From Leifsonia shinshuensis (lineage in GTDB: Bacteria; Actinomycetota; Actinomycetes; Actinomycetales; Microbacteriaceae), in assembly GCF_013410375.1 (NCBI RefSeq), contig NZ_JACCFL010000001.1, positions 4,278,001 to 4,342,000 of the forward strand: a DNA stretch of 64,000 nt, written 5' to 3'. The translations under genes and the position numbers were made by a program. Every line of letters begins with the position of its first letter. Positions within the stretch are counted from its first letter, which is position 1. The notes beneath the pieces were generated by a model. The model had not been told where the DNA came from. It made no database searches and saw only the letters and a program-made list of their open reading frames with translations. Positions 25,032 through 35,343 of the stretch are shown piece by piece.

Positions 25032-26740
25032 GCGCACACCCGACTGTGACGACCCTCGTTCAGGTACTCGTGGATCTGCCGGACCACACTGGCGCCCTCA
25101 CCCACAGCCGAGGTCATTCGCCTCACAGACCCGTGCCGCACATCGCCGATAGCGAAGACCCCGGGGATGGTGGTCTCCAGGGAGAAGCGGGGGCTTCCTT
25201 CCGTCCGCGCGCCGGCCAGTTCCGCCTCCGCGCCGGTGAGGATGTACCCGTCGGGATCGCGTGCCACATCGACCTTCAAGCCCGTCGTCGCCGGAGCGGC
25301 GCCGACGAAGACGAACATGTGCTCCACGCGGAGCTTCTCCAGCACGTCACCGTGACGGACTGTGACCGCTTCCAGATGGTTGTCGCCGTGTGCTTCCACG
25401 ACCTCCGAGGACAGCAGCACGTTGATACGGGGGTGATGTTGGATCTGGTCCACCAGGTATCTGGACATTCCCGCTCCCAGGTCCGCGGCGCGTACCACAA
25501 GGTGCACACGGGAGGACGTGCGGGCAAGAAACAGTGCGGCCTGGCCGGCGGAGTTGCCGCCGCCGACAACAGCGACAGGTGTGTCTACGCACATCCGCGC
25601 TTCCTGCGCTGTTGCCGCGTAGAACACGTTCGAGGTCTGGAACCGGTCCAGCCCCGCGGCGGGAAGCGAGCGGTATCGCACCCCGGTGGCAAGGACCACC
25701 ACATCTGAGGTGACCTCCCTGCCATCTTCGAAGATCACCCGGAAGCGGTCCTCATCCTCCACGACCTCCCGGACCGTGGTCGGGATGTCCAACGTGGCAC
25801 CGAACTTGCGCACTTGCAGGAGGCTGCGGTCGGCGAGCTCAGTGCCGGAGATTCCGGCGGGGAACCCCAGGTAGTTCTCGATCTTCGCTGACGTTCCCGC
25901 CTGCCCGCCGGTGGCGACCGCGTCGCACAAGTAGACCGACAACCCATCGGAGGCTGCGTACACCGCCGCGGCAAGACCAGCCGGCCCAGCGCCGACGACC
26001 ACCACATCGCAGGTTGCCGGCGGGGCGGGCGGGCGCATCCCCAACTCTTCCGCAAGCCGTGCCGGGGTGGCACCCAGGACGGTGCGTGAGCCGCCGAGGA
26101 TCACCAGCGGGAAGTCGGCGACGGTGGCGCCGAGCTGGCGGACCAGCCGCTCCGCTTTCTCGTCCTCATCCAGGTCCACCAGCCGGTGGGGCAGCCGGTT
26201 TCGTGCGATGAAGTCCAGCAGATCCCGGGTCTGCGGGGAGAAGCAGGAGCCGACGATCCGCAGGCCCGCTCCCGCCCCGATGGCCAGGGAGCGGCGGATG
26301 AGGTAGGCCCGCAGGATGATCTCACCCAACAGCGGGTCCGAGGTGACGATGGCCTCCAGCTCATCGACGGGCACCTCCACCACCTCGGCGGCGCCGATGG
26401 CGGAGACGAATACGAAGGACGGCTGTCCTTCCAGCAGCCCGACATCTCCCACGAACCGGCCGCGGCCGTGCACCTCGACCGCCAACGGCTCATCGGAGTG
26501 ACGCGGATCCGCCGCAAGTTCGGTGTCCGCCGTCAGCAGGTGCCCTTCCAGGACGACATAGAGGGAGGACGGGTGCTCGCCGGGCTGGATGAGAACCTCC
26601 CCGTCGGTGAGTGTGCGGCGCTGCCCTCGTACGAGCAGCACCGCGATCTGCTCGTCGCTGAGCCGCGGGAAGGCGCCGATGGTGTCAGGCGTCTCGGCCT
26701 GAGCGGCCTGGCTGCGGTTGGCGGCGGGCGTGTCACTCAT
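25028..26740 (-). CDS. Cyclic-nucleotide-binding domain fused to thioredoxin-reductase-like flavoprotein
   Basis: 570 residues. A cNMP/CRP-like beta-barrel occupies about 22-150 (QPGEHPSSLYVVLEGHL, GRGRFVGDVGLLEGQPS). A glutaredoxin-like fold (about 161-235) is followed by a TrxR-type FAD/NAD(P)H module with VVVGAGPAGLAA (about 247), VVGGGNSAG (about 391) and the GVFAIGDVR FAD motif. The thioredoxin-reductase CxxC is missing: the equivalent stretch YAATAQEARMC has one Cys, so it cannot reduce thioredoxin in the classical way. ATG 26740 overlaps the UBP gene as ATGA; a longer frame to 26887 is antisense-like read-through. Confidence 0.88.
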   Translation of the reverse strand: MSDTPAANRSQAAQAETPDTIGAFPRLSDEQIAVLLVRGQRRTLTDGEVLIQPGEHPSSLYVVLEGHLLTADTELAADPRHSDEPLAVEVHGRGRFVGDVGLLEGQPSFVFVSAIGAAEVVEVPVDELEAIVTSDPLLGEIILRAYLIRRSLAIGAGAGLRIVGSCFSPQTRDLLDFIARNRLPHRLVDLDEDEKAERLVRQLGATVADFPLVILGGSRTVLGATPARLAEELGMRPPAPPATCDVVVVGAGPAGLAAAVYAASDGLSVYLCDAVATGGQAGTSAKIENYLGFPAGISGTELADRSLLQVRKFGATLDIPTTVREVVEDEDRFRVIFEDGREVTSDVVVLATGVRYRSLPAAGLDRFQTSNVFYAATAQEARMCVDTPVAVVGGGNSAGQAALFLARTSSRVHLVVRAADLGAGMSRYLVDQIQHHPRINVLLSSEVVEAHGDNHLEAVTVRHGDVLEKLRVEHMFVFVGAAPATTGLKVDVARDPDGYILTGAEAELAGARTEGSPRFSLETTIPGVFAIGDVRHGSVRRMTSAVGEGASVVRQIHEYLNEGRHSRVCA

Positions 26741-26997
26741 ATGTACGCTTCGTCCACGTAGCACCAGCTCCAGTTCTCCCCCAGCTCCAGCGACCGCACG
26801 ATGGGGTGCCCCGCCGTGAGCGCATGCGTGCGGGCGTGCCGCATCGGGGAGGAGTCGCAGCACCCGACCTTCCCGCAGGTGCGGCACATCCGCAGGTGCA
26901 CCCAGGGCGTGCCGGCCGCCACGCAGTCCTCACATGAGCCGGGTGTCCGGGGACGGACCGGGCGGATGAGCGGGACGTGTGGGTCGACGTATCTCAT
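26737..26997 (-). CDS. UBP-type zinc-finger protein
   Basis: This is an 86-residue stand-alone zf-UBP domain. The metal ligands are visible as Cys22, Cys25, Cys38, Cys41, Cys46, His54/58 and His64 in CEDC, CRTCGKVGCC and MRHARTHALTAGHP. WSWCYVDE closes the fold. In eukaryotes the domain binds ubiquitin tails, but bacterial versions are small proteins of unknown role, often beside redox flavoproteins. Both its ends overlap neighbours by ATGA, so it is made in step with thioredoxin and the reductase. Confidence 0.88.
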   Translation of the reverse strand: MRYVDPHVPLIRPVRPRTPGSCEDCVAAGTPWVHLRMCRTCGKVGCCDSSPMRHARTHALTAGHPIVRSLELGENWSWCYVDEAYI

Positions 26998-27446
26998 GGG
27001 GCACCGGCGGCCGAGTCAGCCTTCTTCTGCAGCGCCTCGTCCACCCAGCGCAGCAGCACGTCCGGCGGGGCGGCTCCGGATTGGCGGGAGAGCACGTTCC
27101 CTTGGTTGAGGATGAGCAGAGTGGGCACCGCCTGGACGGAGAACTTGCGGGCCGTCTCCGGCGCGGCGTCCACGTCCACTTTCACCAGCTTGAGCTTGCC
27201 GGCACGTTCCGTGGCGACCTTCTCGAGGGCGGGACTGACCATCCGGCACGGTCCGCACCAGGTCGCCCACAAGTCCACGAGCACCACTTGCGGGGCCTGC
27301 TCGACCACCGCGGCGAAGTCCGCATCGCCCGCATCGACGATCCACGGCACGGCGCTCTTGCAGACGCCGCAGCGCGGATACCCCGACGCGGCGGCGGGGA
27401 CACGGTTCTTCTTCCCGCAGTTGGGGCAGGTGACAATCGCGCTCAC
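26994..27446 (-). CDS. trxC: Thioredoxin with N-terminal zinc ribbon (thioredoxin-2 type)
   Basis: This 150-residue disulfide reductase has four cysteines (Cys7, Cys10, Cys26, Cys29 in CPNCG and CGVC) that form a zinc ribbon as in TrxC, and the active site WCGPC (Cys64-Cys67). cis-Pro is in [10 protein letters not shown]. The zinc-ribbon type is associated with oxidative stress. The start is GTG 27446, overlapping the clpB stop as GTGA. The adjacent reductase-like protein lacks its CxxC, so electrons probably come from the chromosomal thioredoxin reductase. Confidence 0.92.
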   Translation of the reverse strand: MSAIVTCPNCGKKNRVPAAASGYPRCGVCKSAVPWIVDAGDADFAAVVEQAPQVVLVDLWATWCGPCRMVSPALEKVATERAGKLKLVKVDVDAAPETARKFSVQAVPTLLILNQGNVLSRQSGAAPPDVLLRWVDEALQKKADSAAGAP

Positions 27447-30070
27447 GCCGTGTCCTCCTCTTCGGCGGGCGCTGCGATGTTGAAGACGAGGTCGCCGTCC
27501 TGCACGTCCAGAGTGACCGTCGACCCGTCCATCACCTGCCCGCTCAGCAGCGCACGACCCAGCCGGGTCTCGATCTCATGGCTGATGTAGCGTCGCAGCG
27601 GACGCGCACCGTACACGGGGTCGTAGCCGCGTTCGGCGATGAGCTGGCGTGCCGCGGGCGTCAGCTCGATGCGGATCTGACGCTCGGCCAGCCGGGATCG
27701 CAGGTCGGTGAACTGCAGCTCCACGATGTCCTGGATCTGTTCACGACCCAGCGGCGAGAACACCACGATGTCGTCCACCCGGTTGAGGAACTCGGGACGG
27801 AAGTGGGCGCGCAACTCACCGAGCACACGGTTTCGCACGTCGTCGGGGATCGCGCCGCCATCGGAGCCCAACAGGTGATGGGCACCGATGTTGGAGGTCA
27901 TGATGATGATGGTGTTGCGGAAGTCGACGGTGCGTCCCTGGCTGTCGGTGATGCGGCCGTCGTCGAGGACCTGCAGCAGCGTGTTGAACACGTCCGGGTG
28001 CGCTTTTTCGATCTCGTCGAAAAGGACCACGCTGTACGGGTGGCGGCGCACCGCCTCGGTCAGCTGCCCTCCCTCGTCGTACCCGACATACCCGGGAGGT
28101 GCACCGACGAGCCGGCTGACGGTGTGACGTTCCTGGTATTCGCTCATGTCCAGCCGGACCATGGCGGACTCGCTGTCGAACAGTGCTTGCGCGAGCGCTT
28201 TGGCCAGTTCGGTCTTTCCCACTCCGGTGGGGCCGAGGAAGATGAACGAGCCGATGGGTCGGCGCGGGTCGCGGATGCCGGAGCGGGCACGGATGATCGC
28301 GTCGCTGACGAGCGTGATGGCCTCATCCTGACCGACCACCCGCTCCTTGAGGGTGGCGTCCAGGGTGAGGATCTTGTTGCGTTCACCTTCCTGCAGCCGG
28401 GCCACGGGGATCCCCGTCCACGCTGCGACGATCTCGGCGATCTCGTCCTCGGTGACCACCTCCCTCAGCAGCCGCTGCCCGCCTTGTTTGGAGGTGAGAC
28501 GCTCCTCCTCGGCGCGCAGGCGTCGTTCCGCGTCAGCGATAGCCCCGTACCGCAGTTCAGCGGCACGGTTGAGGTCGTAGGAGCGCTCAGCTTCCTCCGC
28601 CTCCCGGCGCAGCCGCTCCAGCTCACTGCGCAGCTCCTGGACCTTGCGGATCGCTTGACGCTCCGCCTCCCACTGGGCGCGCTTGGAGTCCGCCTCCGCC
28701 TTCAGGTCGGTCAGTTCCCGGCGCAGCTCCTCCAGCCGTTTCTTGCTGGCAGGGTCCGTTTCCTTCGACAGCGCCGCTTCCTCGATCTCCAGGCGGGTCA
28801 CCCGCCGGGTCAGCTCGTCGAGCTCAGCGGGCATTGAGTCGATCTCGGTTCGCAGTCGCGCGCAGGCTTCGTCGATGAGGTCGATGGCCTTGTCGGGCAG
28901 GAACCGGTCGGAGATGTACCGGTGGGACAGCACGGCGGCAGCGACCAATGCGCTGTCCTGGATGCGGACACCGTGGAAGATCTCCAGCCGTTCGCGCAGG
29001 CCGCGGAGGATGGAGATCGCGTCCTCCACGTCGGGCTCCTCGACCATCACCGTCTGGAACCGGCGTTCCAGGGCAGCGTCCTTCTCGATGTGCTTGCGGT
29101 ACTCATCGAGGGTGGTGGCACCGATGAGGTGCAGCTCCCCGCGGGCGAGCATCGGCTTGAGCATGTTGCCGGCGTCCATCGCCCCTTCGGTGGCTCCCGC
29201 CCCCACCAGGGTGTGCAGCTCGTCGATGAACAGCAGGATGCGTCCCTCCGCTGCTTTCACCTCCGCCAGTACTGCCTTCATTCGCTCCTCGAACTCGCCC
29301 CGGTACTTCGCGCCGGCGACCAGGGCAGACAGGTCCAGCGAGAACACGGTCTTGTCGCGAAGGCCCTCGGGCACGTCCTCACTCAAGATCCGCTGGGCAA
29401 GGCCCTCCACGATGGCGGTCTTTCCGACACCGGGCTCGCCGATGAGGACGGGGTTGTTCTTGGTCTTGCGGGAGAGGATCTGGATGACCCGGCGGATCTC
29501 CGCATCACGCCCGATGACCGGGTCAAGCTTGCCCAACCGGGCGTCAGCGACCAGGTCACGGCCGTACTTCTCCAACGCCTCGTACGTCTGCTCGGGGGTG
29601 GCGGAGTTGACGTGCTGGTTGCCGCGGATCTTGGTGAGCGCGCTGAGGAAGCTCTCCCGGGTGACACCGTGCCCGCGCAGCACGCGGGACGCGGCACGGT
29701 TGGAGGAGTCGTCGGCGAGGGCCAGAACGAGATGCTCCACGGAGATGTAGGAGTCTTTCAGCCGCTTTGCCTCCCGCTCCGCCCGTTCCAGGGTGGAGGT
29801 GAGGCTGCGGCTCACGTACACCTGACCGGTCTGCGGGGAGGACCCGGAGACGCTGGGCTTGCGGGCGATCTCCGCTTCGACGTCGGCGCGTACCGCTTCC
29901 ACGTCAGCACCCGCTGTCTGCAGCAGTCGGGGAACCAGCCCCTCCTCCTGCTGCAGCAGTGCGAGCAGGAGATGCTCCTCATCCGTCTCGATCTGACCGG
30001 CCTGGACCGCGATGCTCTGGGCCGAGGTGAGCGCTTCCTGCGACTTCTGAGTGAGTGAGTTCATGTCCAT
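27443..30070 (-). CDS. clpB: ClpB disaggregase
   Basis: 875-residue Hsp100 ATPase that, with DnaK, pulls proteins out of aggregates. Clp_N repeats ([20 protein letters not shown]) are followed by AAA1 with Walker [14 protein letters not shown] and [19 protein letters not shown] Walker B. A long coiled-coil M domain (about 400-530) and AAA2 with [15 protein letters not shown] complete it. The M domain and absence of an IGF/LGF ClpP-binding loop mark it as ClpB rather than ClpA/C. ATG 30070 has GGAG 7 nt upstream and overlaps the cbpM stop by 10 nt. It is probably an extra, island-borne copy. Confidence 0.96.
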   Translation of the reverse strand: MDMNSLTQKSQEALTSAQSIAVQAGQIETDEEHLLLALLQQEEGLVPRLLQTAGADVEAVRADVEAEIARKPSVSGSSPQTGQVYVSRSLTSTLERAEREAKRLKDSYISVEHLVLALADDSSNRAASRVLRGHGVTRESFLSALTKIRGNQHVNSATPEQTYEALEKYGRDLVADARLGKLDPVIGRDAEIRRVIQILSRKTKNNPVLIGEPGVGKTAIVEGLAQRILSEDVPEGLRDKTVFSLDLSALVAGAKYRGEFEERMKAVLAEVKAAEGRILLFIDELHTLVGAGATEGAMDAGNMLKPMLARGELHLIGATTLDEYRKHIEKDAALERRFQTVMVEEPDVEDAISILRGLRERLEIFHGVRIQDSALVAAAVLSHRYISDRFLPDKAIDLIDEACARLRTEIDSMPAELDELTRRVTRLEIEEAALSKETDPASKKRLEELRRELTDLKAEADSKRAQWEAERQAIRKVQELRSELERLRREAEEAERSYDLNRAAELRYGAIADAERRLRAEEERLTSKQGGQRLLREVVTEDEIAEIVAAWTGIPVARLQEGERNKILTLDATLKERVVGQDEAITLVSDAIIRARSGIRDPRRPIGSFIFLGPTGVGKTELAKALAQALFDSESAMVRLDMSEYQERHTVSRLVGAPPGYVGYDEGGQLTEAVRRHPYSVVLFDEIEKAHPDVFNTLLQVLDDGRITDSQGRTVDFRNTIIIMTSNIGAHHLLGSDGGAIPDDVRNRVLGELRAHFRPEFLNRVDDIVVFSPLGREQIQDIVELQFTDLRSRLAERQIRIELTPAARQLIAERGYDPVYGARPLRRYISHEIETRLGRALLSGQVMDGSTVTLDVQDGDLVFNIAAPAEEEDTA

Positions 30071-30372
30071 GAGGTGTCTCCTTCAAGTCGGATGGTCCGG
30101 TGCTGCTCGAGCTGCTCGATGCGGGCGAGCAGGTCGAGCACGAGTGCGATGCCGGCGTAGTTCACTGCAAGATCGGAGTGCAGACGCACGATGGTGTGCA
30201 CGCGGGCGGGGACGGTACGGGCGAACCACAGCCGGCCGCTGGTGTCGACGTGGGCGGTGACCAGCCCCAGCTCGACGAACTTCTGCAGCGTATCCGGGTG
30301 GATACCTGCGGCCACCGCGGTCGCCGCCAGGTCGGCCCGGGCGACACGGACGGGCAGGTGATGTGAGGTCAT
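30061..30372 (-). CDS. cbpM: MerR-like chaperone modulator (CbpM type) in the hspR position
   Basis: This 103-residue protein has a MerR-like helix ([18 protein letters not shown]) followed by the C-terminal helix pair [20 protein letters not shown]...IEQLE typical of CbpM, which binds and restrains the J-domain of CbpA. In actinobacterial chromosomes the operon dnaK-grpE-dnaJ is followed by hspR, the heat-shock repressor; this protein sits in that slot. HspR identity is therefore the alternative, but the CbpM-like helix fits better. ATGA overlap with dnaJ. Confidence 0.75.
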   Translation of the reverse strand: MTSHHLPVRVARADLAATAVAAGIHPDTLQKFVELGLVTAHVDTSGRLWFARTVPARVHTIVRLHSDLAVNYAGIALVLDLLARIEQLEQHRTIRLEGDTSWT

Positions 30373-31256
30373 GATCCTCTCCTGGCATCAAACGACGATA
30401 CGTCGCGGAGCTGTTCGAACAGCTCCTTCTCCTTCTTGCTGAGAGTGCGGGGAACGACGACCTTCACCCGCGCATACAGGTCTCCCGGCTGTCCTCTGCG
30501 GGGCATCCCCTGCCCGCGCAGGCGGAGTCGCCTGCCAGTGGACGAGCCGGGCGGAACGTGCACGGTGACCGGGCCGCCGGGGGTGGGCACGCTGACATCC
30601 GCGCCCAGCGCCGCCTCCCACGGTGAGATGGGAAGGTCCGTTTCGATGTCCGCGCCGCTCAGCCGGTACCGCTTACTATCCTTCACGCGCAGCGTGACCA
30701 GCAGGTCCCCGTCCTGTCCGTCGGCGCCCGCTCCGCCTGCGCCCGCGATCCGCAGCCGCTGCCCGTCGACAGCGCCCGCTGGGATATCGATGGTGTACTC
30801 CTGCGCGCCGCCGTATGGGGACGCGACCTGCACGGTGCGCCGCCCGCCCCGGTAGGCCTCCTCGACGGTGATCTCCAGCTCCGCGGTGTGGTCGGCGCCG
30901 CGACCGAAACCACCGAAGCCGCCCCCGAAGAGGTCCTCCCAGTTCACGCTCTGCGCGCCGCCCCCGCTCCACGTGTATCGGGTGCCGCCGCTGCGGCGCG
31001 GCTGCTCGGAGGAGCGAGCCGCGTCCGCGGCGGCGTACTGCCGGAAGTTCTCACCGAACCGGTCGTACTGTGAGCGGGTTTCCGGGTCCGACAGCACATC
31101 GTGGGCTTCACTGATCCGTTTGAAGGTATCCTCCGCCCCCGGGGTCTTGTTGACGTCCGGGTGGAACTTGCGGGCCTTCTCCCGGTAGGCGCGGCGAATC
31201 TCCTTCTGATCCGCCGACCGGGAGACCCCCAGCACGCTGTAGAGATCCTCCGCCAT
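30369..31256 (-). CDS. cbpA: DnaJ-family co-chaperone (CbpA type, no zinc fingers)
   Basis: This 295-residue protein has a J domain (residues 4-68) with HPD at 32-34, which stimulates DnaK ATPase. A Gly/Phe-rich linker (FGGGFGGFGRG) and two beta-sandwich substrate domains follow. The CxxCxGxG zinc-finger repeats of canonical DnaJ are absent, making it a class II/CbpA J-protein. It starts 3 nt after grpE and overlaps cbpM by ATGA, matching the known CbpA-CbpM partnership. Confidence 0.93.
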   Translation of the reverse strand: MAEDLYSVLGVSRSADQKEIRRAYREKARKFHPDVNKTPGAEDTFKRISEAHDVLSDPETRSQYDRFGENFRQYAAADAARSSEQPRRSGGTRYTWSGGGAQSVNWEDLFGGGFGGFGRGADHTAELEITVEEAYRGGRRTVQVASPYGGAQEYTIDIPAGAVDGQRLRIAGAGGAGADGQDGDLLVTLRVKDSKRYRLSGADIETDLPISPWEAALGADVSVPTPGGPVTVHVPPGSSTGRRLRLRGQGMPRRGQPGDLYARVKVVVPRTLSKKEKELFEQLRDVSSFDARRGS

Positions 31257-31259
31257 CTC

Positions 31260-31799
31260 CTACTCCTCATCCGGTCTGCGGGTGACCACGACCGCAGCCG
31301 GTCGCAGCATCCGCTCAGGCGTTCCGAACCCGGGGCGAGTGACGGCGAGGATGCTGCGCGGCGGGACGCTGGCATCCTCGACGACGGAGACCGCCTCGTG
31401 CAGCTGCGGGTCGAACTCCGCACCGTCGATGACGATCTCGGGGTACCCGAGTGCGCGCAACGCATCAGCGGCCTGCGCCCGGACGGCCTGCATGCCGCCC
31501 AGAACGCCCTCGTCAAGGTCCTCCCCGAAGCTGAGCGCTCGGTCCAGCGCGTCGACGACGGGCAAGAAGGCTTTGGCGGTGTGCTGCCGCTCCTGCTCGC
31601 GGACGGTCTGGATCTCGCGCGCCATCCTTTTGCGGAGGTTGTCGTAGTCCGCCGCCGCGCGGCGCCACCGGTCGTCGGCCGTCTCCAACTGGGCGGCGAG
31701 CGCTGCTTGCGCGGCGCGGATCTCCTCCGGGGATACGTCGGTGAGGTCGTCGTTCAGCAGGTCCACGGCCCGCGTGTCCTCGTTCTGCTCCTCGACCAT
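31260..31799 (-). CDS. grpE: GrpE nucleotide-exchange factor
   Basis: 179 residues. An acidic N-terminus leads into the long dimerising helix (ETADDRWRRAAADYDNLRKR, the GrpE signature region) and a C-terminal beta domain with DPQLHEAVSVV. It releases ADP from DnaK. It lies 18 nt after dnaK and 3 nt before dnaJ. Confidence 0.93.
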   Translation of the reverse strand: MVEEQNEDTRAVDLLNDDLTDVSPEEIRAAQAALAAQLETADDRWRRAAADYDNLRKRMAREIQTVREQERQHTAKAFLPVVDALDRALSFGEDLDEGVLGGMQAVRAQAADALRALGYPEIVIDGAEFDPQLHEAVSVVEDASVPPRSILAVTRPGFGTPERMLRPAAVVVTRRPDEE

Positions 31800-31817
31800 C
31801 GCGATCCTCCCTCCGTG

Positions 31818-33683
<1,866 letters not shown>

Positions 33684-33718
33684 GATGATTGTTCCTTTCT
33701 TGTCGCGTGAGACACGTT

Positions 33719-34153
33719 TCAGGGGTCGTCAAAGAGCGCGCCAGGATCGGCGCAGGCGCAGGGCTGAGTGCCCAGAGTCAGGAAGCAGGCTGCTTCAGGG
33801 GGACCTTTCCGGACGGCGGGCTGCTCGATGGGCATCACCACCCGCAGGACGCCCAGGTCGCAGCTGGCGGTGACGCTGTCGCTATCGATGCCGGGCGCCA
33901 GTCCCAGCAGCCGCATGAATTGCCCGTGGGGGCCGTTCGGCGGTGAACCACTTCGCGCCGGCGGTCGCGGACTGGGCCGCTCACCGCGCGGACGGTGAGC
34001 GGCCGGCCGCCCACCCAGCTCGATGGACTCCGAGGCGATGCCTGGCAGGTTCGCCCCAGGAACGTACTCGTCGCCCTCTCGGGACAGATCGACCGACATC
34101 GAGCGCGGATCCATCTGCTGAGCGACGCGCAGGTCCGCACATGAGGTAACCAT
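33719..34153 (-). pseudogene. Degenerate hsp20 gene at the head of the chaperone run
   Basis: ATG 34153 has GGAGGTGG just upstream. The early part (MDPRSMSVDLSREGDEYV, LPGIASESIELG) and the late part (HGQFMRLLGLAPGIDSDS, DLGVLRVVMPI) are Hsp20. The middle is scrambled: the expected WFTAERP appears in another frame with an extra C, and a perfect 12-bp inverted repeat (33976-34005) interrupts it. The result is an open but non-Hsp20 middle. It is probably inactive unless the assembly has errors here. Confidence 0.75.
33976..34005. repeat. Perfect 12-bp inverted repeat inside the degenerate hsp20
   Basis: GGCCGCTCACCG and its exact complement are separated by CGCGGA. It lies exactly where the Hsp20 reading frame breaks, and looks like a small inverted duplication. 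Confidence 0.7.
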
Positions 34154-34176
34154 CTCACCACCTCCACATTTACGCT

Positions 34177-34191
34177 GAGTCGCTATAACTC
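34177..34191 (-). promoter_or_regulatory. HAIR-like element upstream of the chaperone run
   Basis: GAGT-N7-ACTC lies 24 nt before the degenerate hsp20 start. The HspR inverted repeat (HAIR) consensus is CTTGAGT-N7-ACTCAAG; here five of seven bases match in each half. Suggests control by a chromosomal HspR, but the match is weak. Confidence 0.4.
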
Positions 34192-34393
34192 CACTGCCAA
34201 TGTTTGTTCGGCGGTCGGAGGTGTAGACCCCACCTGGACGATGTGGTCCAAGCAGATGCGCGAACGAAACTAGCTTTGACGCCAGAATGGACCGCACGAA
34301 GACATTTCGCAAGTCATTTGCCTGACGAACGGAGCCTGAACCGTCCCCGGTTTGATGCCGCTTCCTTTCGAGTCTGGAAGGAAGATGATGATC

Positions 34394-34704
34394 ATGCCGA
34401 AGAGGATTCCGGAGGAGACGAAGCAGCGCGCTATCCGGCTCGTGCTCGATCACCTCGATGAGTACCCGAACCTCACGACCGCGTGCGAGACGGTGTCGAA
34501 GCGGCTCGGTTTCGGCGCTGAGAGCTTGCGCCGGTGGGTGCGGCAGGCGCAGGTCGACGCCGGCGACCGGCAGGGGTCAGCACGACCGAGTCGGAGCGGA
34601 TCCGCAAGCTCGAGCGCGAGAACCGCGAGCTGCGTGAGGCCAACGCGATCCTGCGGGACGCGGCGGTTTTCTTCGCCGGGGAGCTCGACCCCCGAAAGCG
34701 CTGA
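34394..34704 (+). pseudogene. IS-D orfA with a one-base frameshift
   Basis: The start MPKRIPEETKQRAIRLVLDH and HTH are in one frame up to GDRQG (about 34575). The coiled coil IRKLERENRELREANAILRD and the end ELDPRKR are in the next frame. A G appears to be missing from a GGGGG run. Confidence 0.75.
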
Positions 34705-35343
34705 TCGTCTCGTTCATCGACGAGCAGCGCGCCAAGGGCCGCGCGGTCGAGTCGATCTGCGATGTCCTGCGGGAGCAGGGCGTGCAGGTCGCCGCGCGAA
34801 CCTATCGGTCCTGGAAGACTGCCCAGCCCAGCAACCGCGATCTGGAGGACGCGGCGGTGATCGACGCGATCCTCGCCGCTCGCGTCGACGAGAACGGGAA
34901 GGTGACGCCGGAGTCGATGTATGGCCGGCGGAAGATGACCGCGCTCCTGCGGCGACGCGGTCTGGCCGTGTCGAAGCGGCGCGTGGACCGGCTGATGCGG
35001 CAACTCGGCATAGGCGGGCTCGTGCGAGGCAAGCGCGTGCGGACGACGATCCCAGATCGGAACGCGCAGCGTGCGCCGGACCTGCTGGAGCGGGACTTCT
35101 CCGCCGAGGCACCCAATCGGCGTTGGGTCGCGGACTTCACGTATGTGCGCACCTGGGCCGGGTTCGTCTACGTGGCCTTCGTGATCGACTGCTTCTCCCG
35201 GACGATCGTGGGCTGGTATGCCAGCACGAGCAAGACGACCCCGCTGGTGACCACCGCGCTGCGGATGGGTCTCTGGCGGCGCGACCGTGCCGGTCACCCC
35301 GCCGGTGACGGGCTCGTGCACCACTCCGACGCCGGCAGCCAGG

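Noticed and set aside
25028..26887. Start of the reductase fusion at 26887
   Set aside because: The extra 49 residues are Arg/His-rich and overlap the UBP gene out of frame. ATG 26740 gives the ATGA coupling found throughout the operon.
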